Under the pieces are notes generated by a model, which was not told the origin of the DNA, did no database searches, and saw only the letters and a list, made by a program, of their open reading frames with translations. The position numbers and the translations under genes are program-made. DNA of 64,000 nucleotides, from NCBI GenBank assembly GCA_030448105.1, contig JAUJNP010000006.1:55852-119851 (forward strand), in the 5' to 3' direction. Below are positions 8,652 through 16,434 of the stretch, piece after piece. The first letter of the stretch is position 1; each line of letters begins with the position of its first letter. This DNA is from Acidimicrobiales bacterium. Its GTDB lineage: Bacteria; Actinomycetota; Acidimicrobiia; Acidimicrobiales; Iamiaceae.

Positions 8652-10169
8652 ATGCTGGCCATCATCCCGTCGGCCACCTTGTTGGGCGTTGACGGCCGGG
8701 CCGTCTCGGTGGAGGTGCACATCTCCAACGGCCTCCCCGGTTTCACGGTGGTGGGCCTGCCCGACGCCTCCTGTCGGGAGGCGCGCGATCGGGTTCGAGC
8801 TGCCCTGCTCTCGAGCTCGCTGCCCTGGCCACTGAAGCGCATCACGGTCAACCTGGCGCCGTCGGGCCTGCGCAAGGTCGGCAGCGGGCTCGATCTCGCC
8901 ATCGCGGTCGGCGTCCTCGTCGCCTTGGGCGAAGTGCCCGAGGAAGCGGTGCGGGGGCTGGCCTTCCTCGGCGAGCTGGGCCTCGACGGCTCGGTGCACC
9001 CGGTCCCCGGCACCGTGCCCCTCGTCGACGCCCTGCCCGGCGACGTCGCGGTGCTGCCGGCCGCCTGCGCCGGCGAGGCCCGCTTGGTGGGCCGCCACCT
9101 GGTGCGGCCCATCGTCCGCCTCTCGGAGGTCGCGTTCGCCCTCCAGGGCAAGGCGTCGTGGCCCATCCACCCCGAGCCGCCGCCCGCGCCCCCGGCCCCG
9201 CCGCCGCCCGACCTCGCCGACGTCCGCGGCCAGCCCGTCGCCCGGCGCGCCATCGAGGTGGCCGCCGCCGGCGGACACCACCTCCTCCTCGTCGGCCCGC
9301 CCGGCGCGGGCAAGACCATGCTCGCCCAGCGGCTCCCGGGCGTGCTGCCTCGCCTCGAGCCGGCCGAAGCCCGGCTGGCCACGCGGATCCACTCGGCCGC
9401 CGGTGTCGCCCTGCCCCCCGGTGGCATCGTGGACCGGCCACCGTTCCGGGCTCCGCACCACTCGTCCTCCATGGTCTCCCTCATCGGCGGGGGCACGGCG
9501 TCGATGCGCCCGGGCGAGCTCAGCCTCAGCACCGGCGGGGTCCTGTTCCTCGACGAGCTCGGCGAGTTCCTGCCCTCGGCCCTCGACGCCCTGCGCCAGC
9601 CCCTGGAGGAGGGCTCCGTACGGGTGGCCCGGGCACGGGCCAGCCTCACCCTCCCGGCCCGGTTCCTGCTGGTCGCGGCCATGAACCCGTGCCCCTGCGG
9701 CGAGGCCGGCCGACCCGGTGCCTGCCGCTGCACAGAGGCCCACCGGGCTCGTTACCGCCGGCGGCTGTCGGGGCCGCTTCTCGACCGGTTCGACCTGCGG
9801 GTCGATGTCCACCGGCCCGACGTCGACGAGCTGCTCGGCGGGACCGGCGGTGAGCCCTCGGCGGTGGTGGCCGCCCGGGTAGCCGCCGCCCGGGCCCGCG
9901 CCGTGCGACGGGGGGTGGGCTGCAACGCCGATCTTCCCCCCGGACGCCTCGACGCCGAGGCACCGATGTCAGGGGGCGCCCGAGCCATGCTCGAGACCTC
10001 GCTGCGCCAGGGCCGCCTCAGCGCCCGGGGCCTGGCCCGGGTCCGGCGGGTAGCGCTCACCTTCGCCGACCTGGCCGGGCTGGACGGCCCGTTGCGGGCG
10101 GAGGAGGTCGGCCAAGCCCTCGCCCTGCGCTTCGACCCCGTGGGCCTCGACGCGGCGGCGGTGGCGTGA
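8652..10169 (+). CDS. yifB: YifB family Mg chelatase-like AAA+ ATPase
   Basis: 505 residues from ATG 8652 with GGAGG at 8642-8646; longer in-frame starts add a non-conserved basic leader. The N-terminal ribosomal-S5-like domain (AVSVEVHISNGLPGFTVVGL) is followed by the AAA+ module: Walker A GPPGAGKTMLAQRL, Walker B GGVLFLDELGEF, and MNPCPCGEAG with a second pair of cysteines (ACRC). The family is usually beside dprA; a role in DNA uptake/recombination is proposed for ComM, its homologue. Its stop overlaps the dprA start. Confidence 0.93.
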   Translation: MLAIIPSATLLGVDGRAVSVEVHISNGLPGFTVVGLPDASCREARDRVRAALLSSSLPWPLKRITVNLAPSGLRKVGSGLDLAIAVGVLVALGEVPEEAVRGLAFLGELGLDGSVHPVPGTVPLVDALPGDVAVLPAACAGEARLVGRHLVRPIVRLSEVAFALQGKASWPIHPEPPPAPPAPPPPDLADVRGQPVARRAIEVAAAGGHHLLLVGPPGAGKTMLAQRLPGVLPRLEPAEARLATRIHSAAGVALPPGGIVDRPPFRAPHHSSSMVSLIGGGTASMRPGELSLSTGGVLFLDELGEFLPSALDALRQPLEEGSVRVARARASLTLPARFLLVAAMNPCPCGEAGRPGACRCTEAHRARYRRRLSGPLLDRFDLRVDVHRPDVDELLGGTGGEPSAVVAARVAAARARAVRRGVGCNADLPPGRLDAEAPMSGGARAMLETSLRQGRLSARGLARVRRVALTFADLAGLDGPLRAEEVGQALALRFDPVGLDAAAVA

Positions 10170-11328
10170 TGGGCGGGTCGGCACCGGCCGGTGCCCCCCT
10201 GGCCGACGTCCTCCCGCCCGAGGCCTGGCTCGTAGCCCTGGCCGGGCTGCCCAAGATGGGCCCCGCCCGCCTACTGGCCCTCAGCCTGGTCGCGGAGCCG
10301 GAGGCGGCGTGGTCGTTGGTCGCCTCGGGCGGGTGCTCGGCCATCCCGGGCTCGTCCAGCGGATGGGCCCGGACCCGGCCAGCCTGGCCCGGGCCTGGAA
10401 GGTGGCCGCCGTCGGCACCGACGTCGCCGCTAGGTGGGTGGCGCACGCCGCCGTCACGGTGGCGGCCAGGGGGGCAGCCAACTACCCAGAGCCGCTGGCT
10501 ACCGATCTCGAGCCGCCCGCCGTCGTGTTCCAACTCGGCTCCACCACCGTCCTGGACCGGCCCCGGGTGGCGGTGGTCGGCACCCGGCGCTGCACGCGCT
10601 ACGGGCACGACGTCGCCGTCGAGCTGGGCCACGACCTCGCCGCCGCGGGCGTGGCCGTGGTCTCGGGCCTGGCCCTGGGCATCGACGGCGCCGCCCACCG
10701 GGGCGCGCTGGAGGCTGGTGGCGGTGGTGGCGCCCCGCCGGTGGGGGTGGTGGCCAGCGGTCTCGACGTCGTCTACCCCCGGAGGCACCGCGACCTCTGG
10801 CAGCAGGTGGCCGCCACCGGGTTGCTGCTGTCGGAGTGCCCCCTCGGCAGCTCGCCGGAAGGGTGGCGCTTCCCGGCCCGCAACCGGGTGATCGCCGCCC
10901 TGGCCGATGCCGTGGTGGTGGTGGAGTCACCGGGCAAGGGCGGCTCGATGTACACCGTCGAGCAGGCGCTCCGCCGCGACGTCCCCGTGCTGGCCGTTCC
11001 CGGCCCCGTGCGCTCGCCCGCCTCGGCCGGCACCAACCACCTCATCAGCGAGGGAGCCGTCCTCGTGCGCGACGCCACCGACGTGCTCATCGCCATCGGC
11101 GTCACCCCACCTCGCCGCCCCCGGACCGACCCGCGTCCGACCGCCACCGGCGAAGCCCGCACGGTGCTCGAGGCGCTGGGGTGGGAGCCGGCCACCCTCG
11201 ACCAGCTCATCGCCCGCACCGGCCTCGCCCTCGGGCCGTTGTCGGTCGCCGTCGCCGGGCTGGAGGCCGACGGCTGGATCAGCCGTTCCGGGCCCTGGCT
11301 CGAGCGGATCTCGGGGCCCGCCCGATGA
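10169..11328 (+). CDS. dprA: DNA processing protein DprA, interrupted by a -1 frameshift
   Basis: DprA protects single-stranded DNA and loads RecA during transformation. The N-terminal part (LPPEAWLVALAGLPKMGPARLL, then EAAWSLVASGG) is read in the frame of the ATG/GTG overlapping the yifB stop. From about 10325-10335, in a GGGCGGG tract, the protein continues one frame back (RVLGHPGLVQRMG). The Rossmann domain follows: VAVVGTRRCTRYG, VVSGLALGIDGAAHRGAL, GWRFPARNRVIAALADAVVVVE, AGTNHLISEGA, and a C-terminal winged helix. With the missing base restored the gene is full length and uninterrupted, so a sequence error is more likely than a pseudogene. Confidence 0.88.
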
Positions 11329-11370
11329 GGTGGCGGTGGAGCATGCCTCGGTGCTCAGGGAGCGGCTCGG

Positions 11371-11376
11371 TACGGT
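11371..11376 (+). promoter_or_regulatory. Putative leaderless -10 box for xerC
   Basis: TACGGT ends 6 nt before the GTG at 11383; no Shine-Dalgarno is present. Confidence 0.5.
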
Positions 11377-11382
11377 GGCTTC

Positions 11383-12285
11383 GTGGCCTGGCAGCTCGAG
11401 GCGTTCTGCTCCTCGCTCACAGGGGTCGCCCCGGCGACGGTGGAGGCCTACCGGAGCGATCTCGAGGGGTTCGTCGAGTGGGCCGGCCGTCTGGGCCTCG
11501 ACCGGCCGGGCGCCGTCGACCGGCGCACGTTGCGCCGCTATCTCGCCTACCTCGCAACCCGTCGCCGGGCCAAGCGCACGGTGGCCCGCAAGACCTCGGC
11601 CCTCCGCCGCTACTTCGCCTGGTGCCGCCGCACCGGCCTGGTGGCCATGGATCCGTCGGTCGGCCTGTCCGCCCCCAGCGGCGAGGGGCGCCTGCCCCAA
11701 GTCCTGCGCCAGGACCAGCTCGACACCCTGCTCGACGGCGCACCGTCGCCCGCCCGCCCGCCGACGCCACCGCCGGCCGACGCCCGGGAGCGGGCCCTCT
11801 CGGCCCGCGACGACGCGGTGCTGGAGCTGCTCTACGGCAGCGGCCTCCGGGTGGGCGAGCTGTGTGGCCTGGCGGTGGGCGACGTCGATCGACGACGCGG
11901 CCGGATGGCGGTCTGGGGCAAGGGCGCCAAGCAGCGGGTGGTGCCGGTCAGCGAACCGGCGGTCGCCGCCCTCGGCCGCTGGCTGGAGGAGCGCGAGCGC
12001 CTGCTCGCTCCCGACACGCCGGCCGACACCCTCTTCGTGAACCGTCGGGGGCGGCCGCTCACACCCCGCGACGTCCGGCGCATCCTCGACCAGCGAGCCG
12101 CCGCCCCCACCCACCCCCACGCCCTCCGCCACACCTTCGCCACCCACCTGCTCGACGGGGGCGCCGACCTGCGGGCGGTGCAGGAGCTGCTCGGCCACGC
12201 CGACCTCGCCACCACCCAGATCTACACCCACGTCAGCAAGGAACGGCTCCGGCGCGTCTTCGACGCCACCCACCCTCGGGCCTAA
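11383..12285 (+). CDS. xerC: Tyrosine recombinase XerC
   Basis: 300 residues. Resolves chromosome dimers at dif together with XerD. The N-terminal SAM-like domain (residues about 3-85) carries the core-binding helices. The catalytic set is complete: Arg in SGLRVGEL (about 156), Lys in GKGAKQR (about 185), H246-x-x-R249 in HALRHTF, H272 in LGHADLATTQ and nucleophile Tyr281 in IYTHV. Normal length and no truncation; location between dprA and rpsB is common in actinobacteria, favouring the housekeeping XerC over a phage integrase. Confidence 0.93.
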   Translation: MAWQLEAFCSSLTGVAPATVEAYRSDLEGFVEWAGRLGLDRPGAVDRRTLRRYLAYLATRRRAKRTVARKTSALRRYFAWCRRTGLVAMDPSVGLSAPSGEGRLPQVLRQDQLDTLLDGAPSPARPPTPPPADARERALSARDDAVLELLYGSGLRVGELCGLAVGDVDRRRGRMAVWGKGAKQRVVPVSEPAVAALGRWLEERERLLAPDTPADTLFVNRRGRPLTPRDVRRILDQRAAAPTHPHALRHTFATHLLDGGADLRAVQELLGHADLATTQIYTHVSKERLRRVFDATHPRA

Positions 12286-12443
12286 GGAGCCGAGCCGATA
12301 GGCGAGGCGACCAGTCAGCACGGCGCCTGAGTGCGGCGCAGCCGCACCGCTTGCCTGGACGACGGCTCGACCTTCCCGACGCACCTTCTGAGCCCCGGCC
12401 GCACCGCGCTTCCCCCTGCGCCCCATCACTCAGGAGCCGCCCC

Positions 12444-13004
12444 GTGCGCCGCCCCGCCCCTCGCTCACCCGTGCCCATCATCGCCGGCGGCGCCGCGCTG
12501 GTCGTCGCCCTCCTCGTCGCCGCCGCGCCGGCCGCCGGCAGAGAGCGCCTCGACGGGCCACCGCGGCCGTACCTCCCACCGGTCGAGGCGCCCGTCACCG
12601 ACCCGTTCCGCCCCCCTCCCACCCCCTACGCGGCCGGCAACCGCGGCCTCGAGTACGCCACCGTGTCCGGCACCCCCGTCCGGGCGGCGGCCGCCGGGGT
12701 GGTCACCTTCGCCGGGTCGGTCGCAGGTGGCCTCCACGTCACCGTCGCCCACCCCGACGGCATCCGCACGAGCTACTCGTTCCTCGCCAGCATCGCCGTC
12801 CGACGCGGGGCCACCGTCGGCCAGGGCCAGGTCCTCGGCCGCTCCGGCCGGCGGCTGCACCTGGGCGCCCGCCGGGGCGACACCTATCTCGACCCGGCGT
12901 CTCTGTGGGGCAGCCGCGGCCCACCGCGGGTGGCGCTGGTGCCCCTCGACGGTGCCGGTCCGACCCGACCACCACCCGGCCGCGCCCCGCGGAACGTGAT
13001 GTGA
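12444..13004 (+). CDS. LytM/M23-family protein with degenerate metal site
   Basis: 186 residues, GTG 12444, AGGAG ribosome-binding site at 12431. Residues about 8-30 form a signal peptide or anchor (PIIAGGAALVVALLVAAAPA). The M23 fold is recognised from NRGLEYATVSGTPVRAAAAG (family: HRGxDxxAxxGTPVxA) and GRRLHLGARRGDTYLDP. The usual zinc ligands look lost: His to Asn and Asp to Glu in the first motif, and the first His of HxH to Arg. It is probably a non-catalytic LytM factor that regulates other hydrolases or binds the wall, like EnvC-type proteins. An M23 gene beside rpsB is also seen in mycobacteria. The 158 nt before it hold no gene. Confidence 0.8.
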   Translation: MRRPAPRSPVPIIAGGAALVVALLVAAAPAAGRERLDGPPRPYLPPVEAPVTDPFRPPPTPYAAGNRGLEYATVSGTPVRAAAAGVVTFAGSVAGGLHVTVAHPDGIRTSYSFLASIAVRRGATVGQGQVLGRSGRRLHLGARRGDTYLDPASLWGSRGPPRVALVPLDGAGPTRPPPGRAPRNVM

Positions 13005-13052
13005 GGTCAGCCCGCCCGCGGGCCATCAGCAGATGCGGTCCGTGGGCGGAGC

Positions 13053-13058
13053 TACACT
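13053..13058 (+). promoter_or_regulatory. Candidate -10 box of the rpsB operon
   Basis: TACACT lies about 120 nt before the rpsB start, upstream of the leader structure at 13112-13166. No clear -35 is visible, so this is tentative. Confidence 0.3.
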
Positions 13059-13111
13059 CGTCCGTCGGCCCGGCACCCGCCGGTCCCTATCTCCATCTCC
13101 GCCCGGTTCCT

Positions 13112-13166
13112 CCCTCGGTCGCCCGCCCCTGGCGGGCGCTGGTCCCGGGTCTCGCCCAACCGAGGG
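13112..13166 (+). promoter_or_regulatory. Candidate rpsB leader RNA structure touching the ribosome-binding site
   Basis: CCCTCGGT (13112-13119) can pair with ACCGAGGG (13159-13166), enclosing a GCCCGCC/GGCGGGC hairpin (13121-13137). The right arm runs into GGGGAAGGAG, the rpsB Shine-Dalgarno. Such a layout could allow S2 autoregulation of rpsB-tsf; that role is inference. Confidence 0.4.
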
Positions 13167-13178
13167 GAAGGAGCCGTC

Positions 13179-14288
13179 GTGGCGCAGCCCGTCGTGACCA
13201 TGAAGCAGTTGCTCGAAGCCGGTGTGCACTTCGGGCACCAGACCCGTCGCTGGAACCCGAAGATGAAGCGGTTCATCTTCGGCGACCGCGGTGGCATCTA
13301 CATCATCGACCTCCAGCAGACGCTGCAGCGCATCGAGGTGGCGTACTCCTTCGTGCGAGACCTGGTCGCCGACGGTGGCACGGTGCTGTTCGTGGGGACC
13401 AAGAAGCAGGCCCAGGACCCGATCCAGAGCTACGCCGAGAAGTGCGGCATGCCCTACATCAACGAGCGCTGGCTGGGCGGCATGCTGACCAACTTCGAGA
13501 CCATCTCCAAGCGTGTCGCCAAGATGCAGGAGTACCAGCGCATGCGCGACTCCGGCGAGTTCGAGGCCATGCCCAAGAAGGAAGCGCTGCTCATCAGCCG
13601 TGAGCTCGAGAAGCTCGAGCGCAACCTGGGCGGGATCCGCCGCATGGAGAAGCTGCCCGACGCGGTGTTCATCCTCGACACCAAGAAGGAGCACATCGCG
13701 GTCACCGAGGCCAACAAGCTCGGCCTGCCGCTGGTGGCGGTGGTCGACACCAACTGCGATCCCGACGTGATCCAGTACGTCATCCCCGGCAACGACGACG
13801 CCATTCGTTCGGGCACCCTGATGTGCCGGGTGATCGCCGACGCCGTCGAGGAGGGCCGGCTCATCGCCGGCAAGCGGGGCGGTGCACCGGTCGCCGCCCA
13901 GCGCAGTGCCGACGACGAGGCGCGCGTCGCCGCCCAACAGGCCGAGGCCCGCCGCCAGGCCTCGGCGGCCGCGGCCGAGCGCGAGGCACGGGTGGCGGCC
14001 GCCCGCTCCGGCCCGGCCTCGGAACCCGAGCCCGACGTCGTGCCCGAGCCCGAGGCCGACGTCGAGCCCGAGGCCGACTCCCGGCCCGCACCGGAGGCGG
14101 CCGCGTCGCCGGAGGCCGCGCCCGAACCGGCCGCCGCCCCCGCCGAGGCCGCTCCGAGCGAGTCGGCCTCGAGCTTGGAGCCGCCGTCCGGTGCCACGCC
14201 CGACCCCCACTCAGGCGTCGACGCCGAGCCGGCCGCCGAGGCGCCGCCGACCGCCGGCACCGACCCGATCGAGGAGCAGCAGAGCTGA
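13179..14288 (+). CDS. rpsB: 30S ribosomal protein S2 with long C-terminal extension
   Basis: 369 residues; the typical S2 is about 230-260. The conserved domain runs from [20 protein letters not shown] through [11 protein letters not shown] and [15 protein letters not shown] to [15 protein letters not shown] (about residue 235). It is followed by about 130 residues of Ala/Glu/Pro-rich low-complexity tail with Arg-containing coiled-coil-like heptads near 250-275. GTG start with an excellent GGGGAAGGAG site. The stop overlaps the tsf start (TGATG), giving rpsB-tsf coupling. Confidence 0.96.
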   Translation: MAQPVVTMKQLLEAGVHFGHQTRRWNPKMKRFIFGDRGGIYIIDLQQTLQRIEVAYSFVRDLVADGGTVLFVGTKKQAQDPIQSYAEKCGMPYINERWLGGMLTNFETISKRVAKMQEYQRMRDSGEFEAMPKKEALLISRELEKLERNLGGIRRMEKLPDAVFILDTKKEHIAVTEANKLGLPLVAVVDTNCDPDVIQYVIPGNDDAIRSGTLMCRVIADAVEEGRLIAGKRGGAPVAAQRSADDEARVAAQQAEARRQASAAAAEREARVAAARSGPASEPEPDVVPEPEADVEPEADSRPAPEAAASPEAAPEPAAAPAEAAPSESASSLEPPSGATPDPHSGVDAEPAAEAPPTAGTDPIEEQQS

Positions 14289-15082
14289 TGGCCGACATCA
14301 CCGCCAAGGACGTCCAGCGCCTTCGCCAGGCCACCGGCGCGGGGATGATGGACGCCAAGCGGGCCCTGGAGGAGTGCGACGGCGATCTCGACAAGGCCGT
14401 GAAGTGGTTGCGGGAGAACGGGTTGATAAAGGCCGCGGCCCGCCTCGGCCGGGAGAACACCCAGGGAGCGGTGGCGGTGTCCTCCTCCGACGACGCCGCT
14501 GCCATCGTCGAGCTCAAGTGCGAGACCGACTTCGTGGCCAAGTCCGACCGCTTCACCGCCCTGGTCACCGAGATCGCTGCCTTGGTGGCGGCCAAGGGGA
14601 AGGGGGCCGCCCCTGAGAAGGCCGAGGCCATCGACGACCTCAAGGTCACCCTCAAGGAGAACATCGAGCTCGGCCGGGTGGAGCGCATCCAGGCCGGCAC
14701 CGGCAACGTGGTCGACACCTACCTTCACCGCCAGGATGGCCGGGGCGTGAACGGCGTCATCGTCGAGCTGGCCGGCGGCGGCAAGGAGCTCGCCCACGAC
14801 ATAGCCGTGCACATCGCCTTCGCCCGCCCCACCTACCTGCGCCGTGAGGACGTGCCCGCCGAGCAGGTCGACCAGGAGCGCCAGACCCTCGAGGGCATCA
14901 CCCGGGCCGAGGGCAAGCCCGAGGCGGCCCTCGAGAAGATCATCGCCGGGCGCCTCACCGGGTGGTTCCGGGAGCGTGCGCTGCTGGAGCAGAGCTACGT
15001 GAAGGACGAGAAGCTGACGATCTCCCAGCTCCTGGGCACCGCCTCGGTCGTGCGCTTCGCCCAGGTGGTGATCGGCAGCTGA
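14288..15082 (+). CDS. tsf: Elongation factor Ts
   Basis: 264 residues. Nucleotide exchange factor for EF-Tu. The N-terminal UBA-like domain [21 protein letters not shown] is followed by the signature [12 protein letters not shown] (TDFV inserts at the EF-Tu nucleotide site) and two core subdomains ending KLTISQLLG. Starts on the A of the rpsB stop; pyrH starts 1 nt after its stop. Confidence 0.96.
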   Translation: MADITAKDVQRLRQATGAGMMDAKRALEECDGDLDKAVKWLRENGLIKAAARLGRENTQGAVAVSSSDDAAAIVELKCETDFVAKSDRFTALVTEIAALVAAKGKGAAPEKAEAIDDLKVTLKENIELGRVERIQAGTGNVVDTYLHRQDGRGVNGVIVELAGGGKELAHDIAVHIAFARPTYLRREDVPAEQVDQERQTLEGITRAEGKPEAALEKIIAGRLTGWFRERALLEQSYVKDEKLTISQLLGTASVVRFAQVVIGS

Positions 15083-15083
15083 G

Positions 15084-15809
15084 GTGGGCTCCGCCCGCTG
15101 GTCCCGCATCGTGCTGAAGCTCTCCGGCGAAGCCTTCGCCGGCGGGGAGGGCCACGGCATCGACGGTGCCGTCGTGCGCCAGCTGGCCGGCGAGATCGTC
15201 GACGCCCGCCGCGACCTGGAGGTCGACGTGGCCGTGGTGGTGGGGGGCGGCAACATCTGGCGGGGCATGGTGGGCGCCGGCGAAGGCATGGACCGGGCCC
15301 AGGCCGACCAGATGGGCATGCTCGCCACCGTCATCAACGCCCTTGCCCTCCAGGACACCCTCGAGCAGCTCGGCCAGCCCACCCGGGTGCAGACCGCAGT
15401 GCACATGGCCCAGATCGCCGAGCCCTACATCCGCCGCCGGGCCATCCGCCACCTGGAGAAGGGTCGGGTGGTGATCCTCGCCGGTGGGCTCGGAAGCCCC
15501 TTCTTCACCACCGACACCCCTGCCGCCCTGCGGGCCGCCGAGCTGTCCGCAGACGCGCTGCTGAAGGGCACCCACTCGGGGGTCGACGGCGTCTACACGG
15601 CCGACCCGAAGCTGGATCCGTCGGCCACCAAGCTCGACGAGGTCAGCTACCTCGACGTCATCAACCACGGGCTGAACGTGATGGATCCGACGTCGATCAC
15701 CTTCTGCATGGACAACGCGCTGCCCATCGTCGTCTTCGACGCGCTGCACGCCGGCAACCTGCGCCGTGTCCTCGAGGGGGAGGACCGAGTCGGTACCCTG
15801 GTGCGATGA
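15084..15809 (+). CDS. pyrH: Uridylate kinase (UMP kinase)
   Basis: 241 residues. Phosphorylates UMP to UDP; amino-acid-kinase fold. Motifs: [45 protein letters not shown], and [15 protein letters not shown] (family usually GGTGNPFFTTDTA), then [14 protein letters not shown] start 1 nt after tsf. The end overlaps frr (ATGA), completing the conserved rpsB-tsf-pyrH-frr order. Confidence 0.96.
   Translation: MGSARWSRIVLKLSGEAFAGGEGHGIDGAVVRQLAGEIVDARRDLEVDVAVVVGGGNIWRGMVGAGEGMDRAQADQMGMLATVINALALQDTLEQLGQPTRVQTAVHMAQIAEPYIRRRAIRHLEKGRVVILAGGLGSPFFTTDTPAALRAAELSADALLKGTHSGVDGVYTADPKLDPSATKLDEVSYLDVINHGLNVMDPTSITFCMDNALPIVVFDALHAGNLRRVLEGEDRVGTLVR
15794..15799 (+). promoter_or_regulatory. Possible internal leaderless promoter for frr
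   Basis: TACCCT inside the end of pyrH, 6 nt before the frr ATG. Identical box and near-identical spacing occur before both SURF1 copies in this window. Confidence 0.35.
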
Positions 15810-16372
15810 CTGACCTGGCCAGGCTCGCCCTCGAGGAGGCAGGCGAGAAAATGGACCGGGCCGTCGCTCATGCCCGGACCGAGTTCGCCGGCGTGCGCAC
15901 CGGGCGGGCGGCTCCCAGCCTGATCGAGAAGCTCATGGTCGACTACTACGGCGCCGAGGTGCCGCTCCAGCAGCTGGCCAACACGTCGGTGCCCGAAGCC
16001 CGCATGCTGGTGGTCAGCCCGTACGACAAGGCGTCGATGGGCGCCATCGAGAAGGCCATCCGCCACTCCGACCTCGGGCTCAACCCCAGCAACGACGGCC
16101 ACGTCATCCGCCTCACGTTCCCTCCGCTCACCGCCGAGCGCCGCAAGGACCTGGTACGCATGGTGAAGCAGATGGCCGAGGATGGCCGGGTGGCGGTGCG
16201 CAACGTGCGCCGGGCTGCCCGCCACGAGCTCGAAGCCCTCGAGCGTGACGGTGAGATGTCCGAGGACGAACAGCAGCGAGCCGAGAAGGACCTCGACAAG
16301 CTGACCCACGCCCACGAAGCCGAGATCGACCAGGCCCTCCAGCACAAGGAACAGGAGCTGCTCGAGGACTGA
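15806..16372 (+). CDS. frr: Ribosome recycling factor
   Basis: 188 residues, normal length. With EF-G it splits post-termination ribosomes. Motifs: [66 protein letters not shown] and [10 protein letters not shown]. The ATG overlaps the pyrH stop. Confidence 0.96.
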   Translation: MTDLARLALEEAGEKMDRAVAHARTEFAGVRTGRAAPSLIEKLMVDYYGAEVPLQQLANTSVPEARMLVVSPYDKASMGAIEKAIRHSDLGLNPSNDGHVIRLTFPPLTAERRKDLVRMVKQMAEDGRVAVRNVRRAARHELEALERDGEMSEDEQQRAEKDLDKLTHAHEAEIDQALQHKEQELLED

Positions 16373-16434
16373 CCCGCCCTGCCCGGGTGGGCCCCGGCTA
16401 CACCGGGCACCGGCAACCCACGAGGAGAGCCACA

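Noticed and set aside
11383..12285. Phage or integrative-element integrase
   Set aside because: The tyrosine recombinase is full-length XerC-like in the conserved dprA-xerC-rpsB setting, with no att-like repeats or element genes nearby.
10434..13004. 856-codon plus-strand frame from dprA to the M23 gene
   Set aside because: Only the part from GTG 12444 has the M23 domain; the rest reads dprA and xerC out of frame.
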